This document shows positions 54,118 to 62,232 of a stretch of 64,000 nt of DNA, piece by piece. Made by a program: the position numbers and the translations under genes. Within the stretch, counting starts at the first letter, position 1. Every line of letters begins with the position of its first letter. The notes under the pieces were generated by a model, which saw only the letters and a program-made list of their open reading frames with translations, was not told the origin of the DNA and did not search any database. This DNA is from Sphingomonas sp. PAMC 26621 (GTDB lineage Bacteria > Pseudomonadota > Alphaproteobacteria > Sphingomonadales > Sphingomonadaceae), in assembly GCF_000251145.1 (NCBI RefSeq), contig NZ_AIDW01000014.1, positions 1-64,000 on the forward strand, in the 5' to 3' direction.

Positions 54118-54552
54118 TCAGACCGTGACTTCGCCCTCGTCCGTTCCATCCCAATAATGCACCCGCACCGCGCGCACGTGGATCATCACGAGACCGGGGG
54201 TGTCGATGCCTTGCGGAAACCAGCGGTCGAGATCGGACGTCCAGCGCTCGGCAAACGCCTGCTTGTCGCGGACGATCTGGCCCGCGCCCTCGACCGCGAC
54301 GAACAGCGGCGGTTTGCCGAGCAGCCCGGCGCTGCCCTGGAACGACAAGGCGACGTGCGGATCGCTCGAAATGTCGGAGACGGTGCGCGCATCATCGTAG
54401 CTGAAGTAGAAGCTGTCTCCCTGCCATTCGACTTCGCCGTTGTTGCTCATCGGGCGGGTCGCGAGCTGGCCGCCTTCGGTCCGGGTCGTGAGCATCGCGA
54501 AGTCGATCTTGCCCATCGCCTTGGCGAGATCGTGCAGGGTCATCTCGGTCAT
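54118..54552 (-). CDS. Pyridoxamine 5'-phosphate oxidase family protein (general stress FMN-binding type)
   Basis: A protein of 144 residues with a split-barrel flavin-binding fold. IDFAMLTTRTEGGQLATRPM and GDSFYFSYDDART are typical of the general stress protein 26 group. It is a small cytosolic FMN or F420-type binding protein of uncertain reaction. AGGAAAG precedes the ATG. It is the first gene on the minus strand of the redox cluster, 115 bp before the fusion gene. Confidence 0.88.
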   Translation of the reverse strand: MTEMTLHDLAKAMGKIDFAMLTTRTEGGQLATRPMSNNGEVEWQGDSFYFSYDDARTVSDISSDPHVALSFQGSAGLLGKPPLFVAVEGAGQIVRDKQAFAERWTSDLDRWFPQGIDTPGLVMIHVRAVRVHYWDGTDEGEVTV

Positions 54553-54709
54553 CAGGTCTTTCCTCAACTGTCGGAGCATGCCGCCCGGACGGACAACGCC
54601 GCAAAGGCCGGGATAGACCCGCTCAAATCCACCGGGCGCTCCCGCCGGCGCGGGCGGATGCTCCAACACAACGGTTGGCGATTCGCGCGGGAGACGCCAA
54701 AGAACGGTG

Positions 54710-55717
54710 ATGTCCGGTACACCGACTATTTCGACCCTGGCCGAACTCGCCGAACTGGCGGGAGTCTCGGTTGCGACGGTCTCCCGCTCGCTCGCGGGAA
54801 ACGCGGTCATCGCGAAGGCGACGCGCGACCGGATCGTCTCGCTCGCGACCGAACACGGCTTCAAGGTCAACCAGGCCGCGCGCAATCTCCGGCTCAAGCG
54901 GACCGGCGCGATCGGTGTCGTGCTGCCGCTCGGGCACGAGACCGAGCAACATTTGTCCGATCCGTTCTTCATGAGCCTGCTGGGACCGCTCGCCGATGCG
55001 ATCGCGGATCGCGGGCATGACTTGCTGCTGTCGCGGATCATCCCGAAGGACGATCGCTGGCTCGACGCGATCGTCGATGCCGGGCGAGTCGATGGCGTCA
55101 TCGTGGTCGGCCAGTCGAACCAGATCGATGCGATCGAACGCGTCGCCGAACGCTATCGCCGGATCGTCGTGTGGGGCGCGATCATGCCCGACAAGACGCA
55201 GGTGACGGTCGGCAGCGATAATGTCGCGGGCGGGCGGATCGCGGCGGAACATCTGCTGGCGCAGGGGCGGCGGCGGCTGGCGTTCTTCGGCAATACCGAG
55301 GTGCCGGAATTTGCCGCGCGCTATGCCGGCTTCCAGCAGGCGCTCGCCGCATCGGGGAGCGGGCAGGCGACGTTGCTGCCGGTGCATCTGACGAGCGAGG
55401 CGTCCTATGCCGCGATCGAGGCGTATCTTGCGGGGCATTCGTCGCCCGACGGGATCGTCGCGGCGTCCGACGTGATCGCGATGAGCGCGCTGCGGGCGCT
55501 GTCCGCGCATGGCAAGCGCGTCCCGCAGGACGTGAGCGTCGTCGGCTATGACGACGTGGTGATCGCGATGCACACCAACCCGCCGCTGACGACGGTCCGG
55601 CAGGATGTCGCGCGCGGGGCCGCGGTGATGGTCGACCTGCTGTTCCGCCGGATGGAGGGCGAGGACGTCCGATCGGTCGAGATGGCGCCCGAGCTGATCC
55701 TGCGCGCGTCCGCCTGA
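54710..55717 (+). CDS. LacI-family repressor of the sucrose locus
   Basis: A protein of 335 residues. The HTH at about 9-28 reads TLAELAELAGVSVATVSRSL, with the hinge NQAARNLRLKRT; the periplasmic-binding-fold effector domain follows (GVVLPLGHE, DGIVAASDVIAM). It probably controls the adjacent transporter and receptor through the operators at 57109 and 57133. Its role resembles SuxR of the Xanthomonas sux locus, which is inference. A GTG one codon earlier is an alternative start. The stop abuts the stop of the convergent transporter gene. Confidence 0.92.
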   Translation: MSGTPTISTLAELAELAGVSVATVSRSLAGNAVIAKATRDRIVSLATEHGFKVNQAARNLRLKRTGAIGVVLPLGHETEQHLSDPFFMSLLGPLADAIADRGHDLLLSRIIPKDDRWLDAIVDAGRVDGVIVVGQSNQIDAIERVAERYRRIVVWGAIMPDKTQVTVGSDNVAGGRIAAEHLLAQGRRRLAFFGNTEVPEFAARYAGFQQALAASGSGQATLLPVHLTSEASYAAIEAYLAGHSSPDGIVAASDVIAMSALRALSAHGKRVPQDVSVVGYDDVVIAMHTNPPLTTVRQDVARGAAVMVDLLFRRMEGEDVRSVEMAPELILRASA

Positions 55718-57052
55718 TCAGGCCACGGCGAGCTGCGGCTGTGGCTGCGGCGCGCGGACGAACCAGGTCGCCACCGCCGCGGCCAGCATCATCCCCCCGC
55801 CGAGCAGCAGCACGTGGCGCGGATCGCCGCCCAGCAGCGGACGATAGGCGAGCCATACGAACAAAATCTCGACCATCATCGGGATGACGATGAACATGTT
55901 GAAGATGCCCATGTAGACGCCGGTCCGCTCGGGCGGGATCGCGTTGGCGAGCATCAGATACGGGTTGCCCATCAGGCTGCCCCAGCCGATCCCGATCCCG
56001 ACCATCGCGACCACCAGCAGCGGGATCGACCCGGTCGAGGCGATCGTCAGCATCGCCGCGCCCGACAGCACCATCGCGACCGCATGGATCGGCCGTGCGC
56101 CGAACCGCCGCGCGAAGGGCACCATCGCGAAGGCCGAGACGAAGGCGACGAGATTGTAGAACGCCCCGAGCTGGCCGTTGAGCAGCCCCGCGTCGCGAAA
56201 CCCGACGCTCCCGGGATCGCTGGTGTGGAACACGCCGCGGGCGAGCGCGAGCACGACATATTGCCAGTAGCAGAACATGCCGAACCACTGGAACAGCATC
56301 GCCACCGCAAGCTGGCGCATCGTCGGGGGCATGTCGCGGATTGCGTCGACAAGGCCGGTGACGGTCGAGCGCAACGACAGCGGATCGGCGGTGATCGCGG
56401 CGTCCTCCTCCGGCGTCAGCGGCAGCTCGGGGACGCGCCAGACCGACCACAGGATCGTCGTGATCGACAGCACCGCGCCGATCAGGAAGCTGATCCGCGT
56501 GATTTCGGGGATGCCGTTGCTGTCGAGCGTGTCCTTGTTGAGGCCCCACCAGACCAGCAGCGAGGGGGCAAGATAGGAAAGCGTCTGCGCGAGGCCGGTG
56601 AACGCGCTCTGCGTGAGGAAACCGAGCGGCCGCTGCGCCGCATCCAGCCGGTCGCTGACATAGGCGCGGTACGGCTCCATCGTGACGTTGTTCGCGGCGT
56701 CGAGCACCCACAACAGGCTCGCCGCCATCCACAGCGTCCGGCTGTACGGCATCGCGAACAGGCACAGGCTGCACAGGATCGCGCCGACGAGGAAATAGGG
56801 GGTGCGGCGCCCGAGGCGGGTCCGCGTCCGGTCGCTCATCGATCCAATCAATGGCTGGATGACCAGTCCGGTCATCGGACCGGCGAGCCACAGCAGCGGC
56901 ATGCTGCCCTCGTCCGCGCCGAGATAGCTGTAGATCGGCCCCATGTTGCTTTGCTGCAGCCCGAAGCTGAACTGCAGGCCGAGGAACCCGAGGTTCATCT
57001 GCAGGATCTGCGCGAACGGCAGATGGATCTTGCCGACCGATACGCTGGTCAC
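55718..57052 (-). CDS. MFS sugar (sucrose-type) symporter
   Basis: A protein of 444 residues with twelve predicted transmembrane segments of the glycoside/sucrose proton symporter kind. GSMSDRTRTRLGRRTPYFLVG after helix 2 is the MFS loop of that family (given here as two parts: SMSDRTRTRLG and RRTPYFLVG). It moves sucrose or a glucoside from periplasm to cytosol, comparable to SuxC. The GTG start follows GGGAGAGA. It is divergent from the TonB receptor with two LacI operators between, and its stop abuts that of the LacI gene. Confidence 0.9.
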   Translation of the reverse strand: MTSVSVGKIHLPFAQILQMNLGFLGLQFSFGLQQSNMGPIYSYLGADEGSMPLLWLAGPMTGLVIQPLIGSMSDRTRTRLGRRTPYFLVGAILCSLCLFAMPYSRTLWMAASLLWVLDAANNVTMEPYRAYVSDRLDAAQRPLGFLTQSAFTGLAQTLSYLAPSLLVWWGLNKDTLDSNGIPEITRISFLIGAVLSITTILWSVWRVPELPLTPEEDAAITADPLSLRSTVTGLVDAIRDMPPTMRQLAVAMLFQWFGMFCYWQYVVLALARGVFHTSDPGSVGFRDAGLLNGQLGAFYNLVAFVSAFAMVPFARRFGARPIHAVAMVLSGAAMLTIASTGSIPLLVVAMVGIGIGWGSLMGNPYLMLANAIPPERTGVYMGIFNMFIVIPMMVEILFVWLAYRPLLGGDPRHVLLLGGGMMLAAAVATWFVRAPQPQPQLAVA

Positions 57053-57108
57053 GTCTCTCTCCCGAAACGGCGGACTGTTGCCACCCTGCAACGGCGCATA
57101 AGCGATCC

Positions 57109-57122
57109 CGCAAACGATTGCA
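57109..57122. promoter_or_regulatory. LacI-type operator, imperfect
   Basis: CGCAAACGATTGCA differs at two positions from the perfect site 24 bp away (TGCAAACGTTTGCA). It lies 57 bp before the transporter start and within the divergent control region. The central CG and AAACG half-sites match LacI/GalR operators. Confidence 0.65.
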
Positions 57123-57132
57123 ATTTTCGTCT

Positions 57133-57146
57133 TGCAAACGTTTGCA
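57133..57146. promoter_or_regulatory. LacI-type operator, perfect palindrome
   Basis: TGCAAACGTTTGCA is a 14-bp perfect palindrome with the central CpG typical of LacI/GalR operators. It lies 60 bp upstream of the TonB receptor start and 81 bp upstream of the transporter start, so one bound repressor could silence both promoters. Confidence 0.8.
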
Positions 57147-57205
57147 CGAATCGATTAGGACCGGATCGAGCCGATAAACGGCCATGTTGTTTCCAGGAGA
57201 GTGAT

Positions 57206-59665
57206 ATGTTGAAAGGGCGCACCCTTTTTCTCGCGACGACCGCGCTGCTGGCCGCCACGCCGGTTTTCGCACAGCAGACCCCGGCCCCGGCGGCTGCGCC
57301 GGACCCCGCCGCCGAGCCACCGGCGAGTGACGACATCATCGTCACCGCGGTCGCGCGCGGGCAGAACCGCCTCGACAGTTCGGTTTCGGTAAGCTCGCTC
57401 AACAGCGATGCGATCGTCAACGCCGCCCCGCGCTCGACCGCCGAGCTGTTCCGCAGCCTGCCGGGCATCCGGTCCGAATCCTCGGGCGGCGAGGGCAATG
57501 CCAATATCGCGGTGCGCGGCCTGCCGGTCGCCTCGGGTGGCGCCAAGTTCCTGCAGCTCCAGGAAGACGGGCTGCCGATCCTAGAATATGGCGACATCGC
57601 CTTCGCCAATGCCGACATCTTCCTGCGCGCCGACTTCAATGTCGCGCGGATCGAGGCGGTGCGCGGCGGTTCCGCCTCGACCTTCGCCTCCAACTCGCCG
57701 GGTGGCGTAATCAACCTGATCTCCAAGACGGGCGAGCAGGAGGGCGGCTCGATCCAGGGCACCGTCGGGCTCGACTACGGCGAATATCGCCTCGACGCCG
57801 ATTACGGCGGCAAGCTCAGCGATACGCTGCGCTTCAACGTCGGCGGGTTCTACCGCGTCGGCGAGGGGCCGCGGCGTGCGGGCTATGACGGCAACAAGGG
57901 CGGACAGATCCGCGGCAACATCACCAAGACCTTCGACCGGGGCTTCTTCCGCCTCAACGTCAAATATCTCGACGATCGCGCGATCGCCTATCTGCCGAGC
58001 CCGGTCCGCGTGACCGGAAGCGACAGCAACCCGACCTACCGCTCGCTGCCCGGGCTCAGCGCCAATACCGACACGATCCACAGCATCTATTTCACGCGCG
58101 CGGTCACCCTCGACGGGGCGAACAACCGCGAGGTCGACGACATTCGCGACGGGATGCACCCGGTCGTCAAGGCGATTGGCTTCGAAACCGAATTCGAGGT
58201 CGCCGACGGGTGGAAGGTCAGCGACAAGTTCCGCTATTCGGACATTTCGGGGCGCTTCATCTCGCCCTTCCCGGCAAGTGTCGACACCGCGCAGAACCTT
58301 GCCAATGCGATCGGTGGCCCGGGGGCGATCCTGAGCTATGCCAACGGCCCGAATGCCGGGCAGGCCTATGCCAACCCGACGACGTCGAACGCGATCGGTG
58401 TCGTGCTGTTCAATACGAAGCTGAACAGCCTCAACAACATCACCAACGATCTGCGAGTCAACCGGCGGTTCAATGCCGGGGACGGGACGGTCGACTTCTC
58501 GGCCGGCTTCTACAAGTCGCGCCAGACGATCAACGTCGACTGGACGTGGTCGTCCTACCTGCTCGACGCGAAGGGCGACAATGCCGCGCTGCTCAACGTC
58601 CGGACGGCCACCGGCCTGTCGCGGACCGACAACGGGCTGGTCGCGTATGGCGCGTCCTTCTTCGGCAATTGCTGCCGTCGCAGCTACAACGTCGACTACG
58701 ACACCAACGCGCCGTTCGCGTCGATCGGCTACACTGGCAGCGGCTTCAACGTCGATGCCAGCGTGCGCTATGACACGGGGAGCGCCCGCGGCTTCGTCAT
58801 CGGCGATGGCCCGGTGACGAGCTTCGACGTCGACGGCAACGGGACGATCTCCTATCCCGAGACGCAGACCACCATCCTGCCGCTCAACAGCCCGCAGCCG
58901 GTCAACTACAACTTCCACTATGCGTCCTATTCGTTCGGCGCGAACTATCGGCTGGCGAGCGACCTCTCGGTCTTCGCGCGCTACAGCCGCGGCGGTCGCA
59001 CCAATGCCGATCGCTTCCTGTTCAACGCAAACAATGTCAGCGCGACCTCGGGACAACTCCAGCCCGGCGCGCGCCCGGTCGATTTCGTCCGCCAGGCCGA
59101 GGCGGGGGTGAAGTACAGCCATGCCGGGCTCAACCTGTATGGCACGGGCTTCTGGGCGAAGACCGCCGAGCAGAATTTCGAAGCGACGAGCCAGCGGTTC
59201 TTCGACCGGACCTACCGCGCTTACGGCGTCGAGCTCGAGGGCAATTACCGGATCGACGGGTTCAGCCTCGCCGCCAGCGGGACCTATACCAAGGCCAAGA
59301 TCATCAGCGACAACGTCACCCCCGCGGTGATCGGCAACCGCCCGCGTCGCCAGGCCGAGTTCGTCTACAAGGTGACGCCGCAATATACGACCGGGCTGTT
59401 CACGCTCGGCGCGAGCGCGATCGGCACGACGTCGAGCTACACGCAGGACACCAACCAGCTGAAGCTGCCCGGTTTCACGCAGGTCAACGCGTTCCTGAGC
59501 GTGCGTCCGGTGGAGCGGGTGCAGGTCTCGATCAACGCGAACAACCTGTTCAACACCAAGGGCTTCACCGAAGCGGAGGAGGCATCGATCCCCACCAACG
59601 GCATCGTGCGCGCGCGCTCGATCAACGGCCGCACCATCTCGGCCGCGCTCAAGCTCGACTTCTGA
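57206..59665 (+). CDS. TonB-dependent receptor for a sugar (SuxA-like)
   Basis: A protein of 819 residues. The signal peptide ends near residue 22 (TPVFA-QQ). A Pro/Ala linker, a TonB-box-like DDIIVTAVAR, a plug (about 60-165: STAELFRSLPGIRSES, IEAVRGGSASTFASNSPGG) and a large barrel follow. The last residue is Phe (LKLDF), the standard outer-membrane signal. AGGAGAG precedes the ATG. Location beside a LacI operator, a sugar symporter and a GH68 enzyme implies active uptake of sucrose or fructo-oligosaccharide across the outer membrane. Confidence 0.92.
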   Translation: MLKGRTLFLATTALLAATPVFAQQTPAPAAAPDPAAEPPASDDIIVTAVARGQNRLDSSVSVSSLNSDAIVNAAPRSTAELFRSLPGIRSESSGGEGNANIAVRGLPVASGGAKFLQLQEDGLPILEYGDIAFANADIFLRADFNVARIEAVRGGSASTFASNSPGGVINLISKTGEQEGGSIQGTVGLDYGEYRLDADYGGKLSDTLRFNVGGFYRVGEGPRRAGYDGNKGGQIRGNITKTFDRGFFRLNVKYLDDRAIAYLPSPVRVTGSDSNPTYRSLPGLSANTDTIHSIYFTRAVTLDGANNREVDDIRDGMHPVVKAIGFETEFEVADGWKVSDKFRYSDISGRFISPFPASVDTAQNLANAIGGPGAILSYANGPNAGQAYANPTTSNAIGVVLFNTKLNSLNNITNDLRVNRRFNAGDGTVDFSAGFYKSRQTINVDWTWSSYLLDAKGDNAALLNVRTATGLSRTDNGLVAYGASFFGNCCRRSYNVDYDTNAPFASIGYTGSGFNVDASVRYDTGSARGFVIGDGPVTSFDVDGNGTISYPETQTTILPLNSPQPVNYNFHYASYSFGANYRLASDLSVFARYSRGGRTNADRFLFNANNVSATSGQLQPGARPVDFVRQAEAGVKYSHAGLNLYGTGFWAKTAEQNFEATSQRFFDRTYRAYGVELEGNYRIDGFSLAASGTYTKAKIISDNVTPAVIGNRPRRQAEFVYKVTPQYTTGLFTLGASAIGTTSSYTQDTNQLKLPGFTQVNAFLSVRPVERVQVSINANNLFNTKGFTEAEEASIPTNGIVRARSINGRTISAALKLDF

Positions 59666-59672
59666 ACCGACC

Positions 59673-59698
59673 GCCCCGGGCGCCATCCCGCCCGGGGC
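59673..59698 (+). terminator. Intercistronic hairpin
   Basis: Perfect 10-bp arms GCCCCGGGCG and CGCCCGGGGC with a CCATCC loop are followed by ATCTTG. It lies 8 bp after the receptor stop and 33 bp before the GH68 gene. With a poor U-tract it may reduce, rather than stop, transcription into the enzyme gene, setting the receptor:enzyme ratio. Confidence 0.55.
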
Positions 59699-59730
59699 AT
59701 CTTGACGCCTGATCCAGTGAGTAGCCCGCT

Positions 59731-60843
59731 ATGACAAGTCTCTGGTCCCGCGACGCGGTCGCCGCGATCGCGGATCGGCCGATCCCCGAGGTGCCGCGGA
59801 TCGCCGCGCACAGCATGCCGCCGGTCCTCCCGGGGCAGGACCTGTGGGATTACTGGCCGGTCCAGGAACGCGACGGGCGGACCGCGACGATTGCCGGCGG
59901 CATGCTCCAGATGCTGCTGTCCGCCCCGGTCATGCCCGACCCCGAATCCCGCCACGCGCTTGCCCGCATCCGGTTGATGCACGAGACGCCGAACGGCTGG
60001 TGCGACCTTGGCACCATGTTGCCCGACGGGCTTGCCCCGGGGAGCCGTGAATGGTCGGGATCCGCCATCGTGACACCCGGGCATGACCGCGTGACGCTCT
60101 ACTTCACCGCCGCCGGGCATCGCGGCGAGGCCAAGCCGAGCTTCGACCAGCGCCTGTTCGAAACCACCGCCACGCTGTCGGTCGAGGCAGGCGTGCCCCG
60201 GCTGACGGACTGGACGACCCCCATCGAGTCGGTCGTCGCCGACGGCGAGATCTACACGCGCGACATGGCCGGGGGCGGCGCGATCGGCACGATCAAGGCG
60301 TTTCGCGATCCGGCGTGGTTCCGCGATCCGGCGGATGGGGCCGAATATCTCGTCTTCGCTGCCTCGCTTGCGCAATCGACGTCGCCCTATAACGGCGCGG
60401 TCGGGCTGGCGCGGCGCGTGCTCGGGGGCTGGGCGCTGCAGTCGCCGCTGATCACGGCGGACGGGGTCAATAACGAGCTCGAGCGCCCGCATATCGTCCA
60501 CCACGACGGGCGCTATTATTGCTTCTGGGCGACCCAGCGGAAGGTCTTCGCGCCGGAGGGACCGTCGGGACCGACCGGCCTGTACGGAATGGTCGCCGAC
60601 CGGATCGAAGGGCCATGGACGCCGCTTAACGGGAGCGGTCTCGTCTGCGGCAACCCGCCCGCCGCGCCGCTTCAGGCGTATAGCTGGCTGGTGCTCGCCG
60701 ACCTCAGCGTGTTGAGCTTCGTCGACCGGCCCGGGCTCGCCGCGAACCCGGTGGATGCCGCCGAAGCGCGCGCGCATTTTGGCGGCACGCCCGCGACGCC
60801 GTTCCGGATCGTGCTGAACGGCGACCGCGCGGCGGTGGCCTGA
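59731..60843 (+). CDS. GH68 family sucrose-active enzyme (levansucrase/beta-fructofuranosidase-like)
   Basis: A protein of 370 residues with the five-bladed propeller motifs of GH68. The nucleophile is Asp40 in QDLWDYWPVQ, the transition-state stabiliser Asp193 in FRDPAWF, and the acid/base Glu251 in NELERPHI. It cleaves sucrose and either releases fructose or transfers it to make fructan. No signal peptide is present, and a sugar symporter is encoded alongside, so intracellular sucrose hydrolysis is the simplest reading. Leaderless export as in some Zymomonas enzymes is an alternative. The ribosome site is weak, and a hairpin lies between it and the receptor gene. Confidence 0.9.
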   Translation: MTSLWSRDAVAAIADRPIPEVPRIAAHSMPPVLPGQDLWDYWPVQERDGRTATIAGGMLQMLLSAPVMPDPESRHALARIRLMHETPNGWCDLGTMLPDGLAPGSREWSGSAIVTPGHDRVTLYFTAAGHRGEAKPSFDQRLFETTATLSVEAGVPRLTDWTTPIESVVADGEIYTRDMAGGGAIGTIKAFRDPAWFRDPADGAEYLVFAASLAQSTSPYNGAVGLARRVLGGWALQSPLITADGVNNELERPHIVHHDGRYYCFWATQRKVFAPEGPSGPTGLYGMVADRIEGPWTPLNGSGLVCGNPPAAPLQAYSWLVLADLSVLSFVDRPGLAANPVDAAEARAHFGGTPATPFRIVLNGDRAAVA

Positions 60844-60873
60844 GGCAGCGAACGGCCGGGCCGTGCCGCTGCC
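60844..60873. terminator. Hairpin between convergent genes
   Basis: GGCAGCG and CGCTGCC form the outer stem and ACGGCC/GGCCGT the inner one. It begins at the base after the GH68 stop codon and lies 8 bp from the SDR gene end. There is no U-tract, so it is a bidirectional structure rather than a classical terminator. Confidence 0.5.
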
Positions 60874-60881
60874 CCGTACGA

Positions 60882-61757
60882 TCAGTTGATCGGCACGCCC
60901 CCGGTGACCGCGATCACCGCGCCCGTCATGTAACTGCCCTCGGCGGAGGCGAGCAGGACATAGGCGGGGGCAAGCTCGGCGGGCTGGCCCGCGCGGCCGA
61001 GCGGGGTGTCCTGCCCGAGTTCCTCGAGTTCCTGCGGAGACTTGGCGATCGGCTGGATCGGCGTCCACACCGGACCGGGCGCGACCGCATTGACGCGGAT
61101 CCCCTTGGCCGACAGCAGGTTGGACAGCCCGACCGTCAGGCTCGAAACCGCGCCCTTGGTGGCGGCGTAGACGATCATGCTCTTGGTCGCGACCTTGGCC
61201 TGCTCGCTGGTGGTGTTCACGATCGCGGACCCAGGCTTCATGTGCGGCGCGGCGGCCTTTGCGAGGCGGATCATCGCAAAGACGTTGGCCGAGAAGGCGG
61301 ACTGCATCTCGTCGTCGTCGATGCTAGCGATGTCCTCGTTGATGGTCTGCTGGGCCGCATTGTTGACCAGCACGTCCAGCGCGCCCAGTTCGGCGACGGT
61401 GCGCTCGACCAGCGTCGCGCAATGCGCGCGATCCCGAAGGTCGCCCGGCAACAGCAGGCAGCGCCGCCCCGCCTGCTCGACCCAGGTGCGCGTGTCCTCG
61501 GCATCGTCCTGCTCGACCTCGAGATAGGAGATCGCGACGTCCGCGCCTTCGCGGGCATAGGCGATCGCAATCGCCTTGCCGATCCCGGAATCGCCGCCGG
61601 TGATGAGCGCGACCTTGCCCGCGAGCAGGCCCTTGCCGACATAGCTCTGTTCGCCATGGTCGGGCTTGGTCTTCATGTCGGTGGTCAGGCCGGGGCCCTG
61701 CTGCTGCGGTTCGCCGGGGAAGCTGGTGGGCTGGCTGGTGCGGGGGTTGTCGGTCAT
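60882..61757 (-). CDS. SDR family oxidoreductase, general-stress type
   Basis: A protein of 291 residues. The first 45 residues are a hydrophilic extension (TDMKTKPDHGEQSYVGKGLL) typical of the YhdF/YhxC-like stress SDRs. TGGDSGIG at 53-60 is the cofactor loop, VNNAA at about 131-135, and Tyr197-xxx-Lys201 (YAATK) the catalytic pair. AGGAAAG lies upstream of the ATG. I found no EcfG promoter. The substrate is unknown. Confidence 0.92.
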   Translation of the reverse strand: MTDNPRTSQPTSFPGEPQQQGPGLTTDMKTKPDHGEQSYVGKGLLAGKVALITGGDSGIGKAIAIAYAREGADVAISYLEVEQDDAEDTRTWVEQAGRRCLLLPGDLRDRAHCATLVERTVAELGALDVLVNNAAQQTINEDIASIDDDEMQSAFSANVFAMIRLAKAAAPHMKPGSAIVNTTSEQAKVATKSMIVYAATKGAVSSLTVGLSNLLSAKGIRVNAVAPGPVWTPIQPIAKSPQELEELGQDTPLGRAGQPAELAPAYVLLASAEGSYMTGAVIAVTGGVPIN

Positions 61758-61824
61758 GCGGTTCTCTTTCCTGCGATGTCGCTGACCGAACGGTCGTGAC
61801 CCGGTTAAGTGCCCGCGATTCCGC

Positions 61825-62166
61825 TCAGTCCGGCGCGCGGCGGCGGGTGGGGGCGTGAAAATCGGCGGGTTTGTCCGCGATCCAGCGCAGGAAGCGCGCG
61901 ATGTCGGGCTGGACCCGCAACGCGTCGAGCTCCGCAAGGCCTGTCGCGAGATCGTGGTTGGAGACGCAGGCGTGGATGGTGCGGTGGCAGATCGGGTGCA
62001 CCGGCAACACCTCGGTCCCGCCACGACTCTTGGGGATGCGGTGGTGCCACTCGACCTTCCGACCGAGCGGTCGTGCGCATAGCCCGCAACGTTCGGCCTC
62101 GGAAGGTAGGAGCGCGCGCGCGTCCGCCTGCCGCAGTCCTTCCATCCGCTTCACCCGTCCGCCCAT
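61825..62166 (-). CDS. HNH endonuclease-like protein
   Basis: A protein of 113 residues with a beta-beta-alpha-metal HNH motif: Cys27-x2-Cys30, then VEWHHRIPKSRGG with His41-His42, and HPICHRTIH with Cys60-His61. The two Cys pairs may bind structural zinc. No helicase, methylase or toxin domain is attached, so the target (repair, restriction or mobile element) is open. A second Met at residue 8 is a possible start. Confidence 0.85.
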   Translation of the reverse strand: MGGRVKRMEGLRQADARALLPSEAERCGLCARPLGRKVEWHHRIPKSRGGTEVLPVHPICHRTIHACVSNHDLATGLAELDALRVQPDIARFLRWIADKPADFHAPTRRRAPD

Positions 62167-62232
62167 TTTCCCAACATGGTAACCCCCGCGCGCGCTGCCA
62201 AGGGGCGTTGAGGATGCGCCATAACCGACTGT

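Noticed and set aside
54553-54709. LacI operator in front of the LacI gene
   Set aside because: No AAACG-type half-site pair is present; only an unrelated CCAAC/GTTGG repeat was seen.
55814-57205. Long open frame on the plus strand running into the TonB receptor
   Set aside because: It is antisense to the MFS transporter, is extremely rich in Arg/Asp/His, and has no family features. High third-position GC keeps the antisense frame open.
57581-59686. 701-codon minus-strand frame
   Set aside because: It is the antisense shadow of the TonB receptor, with a repetitive Arg/Asp/Ala composition and no ribosome site.
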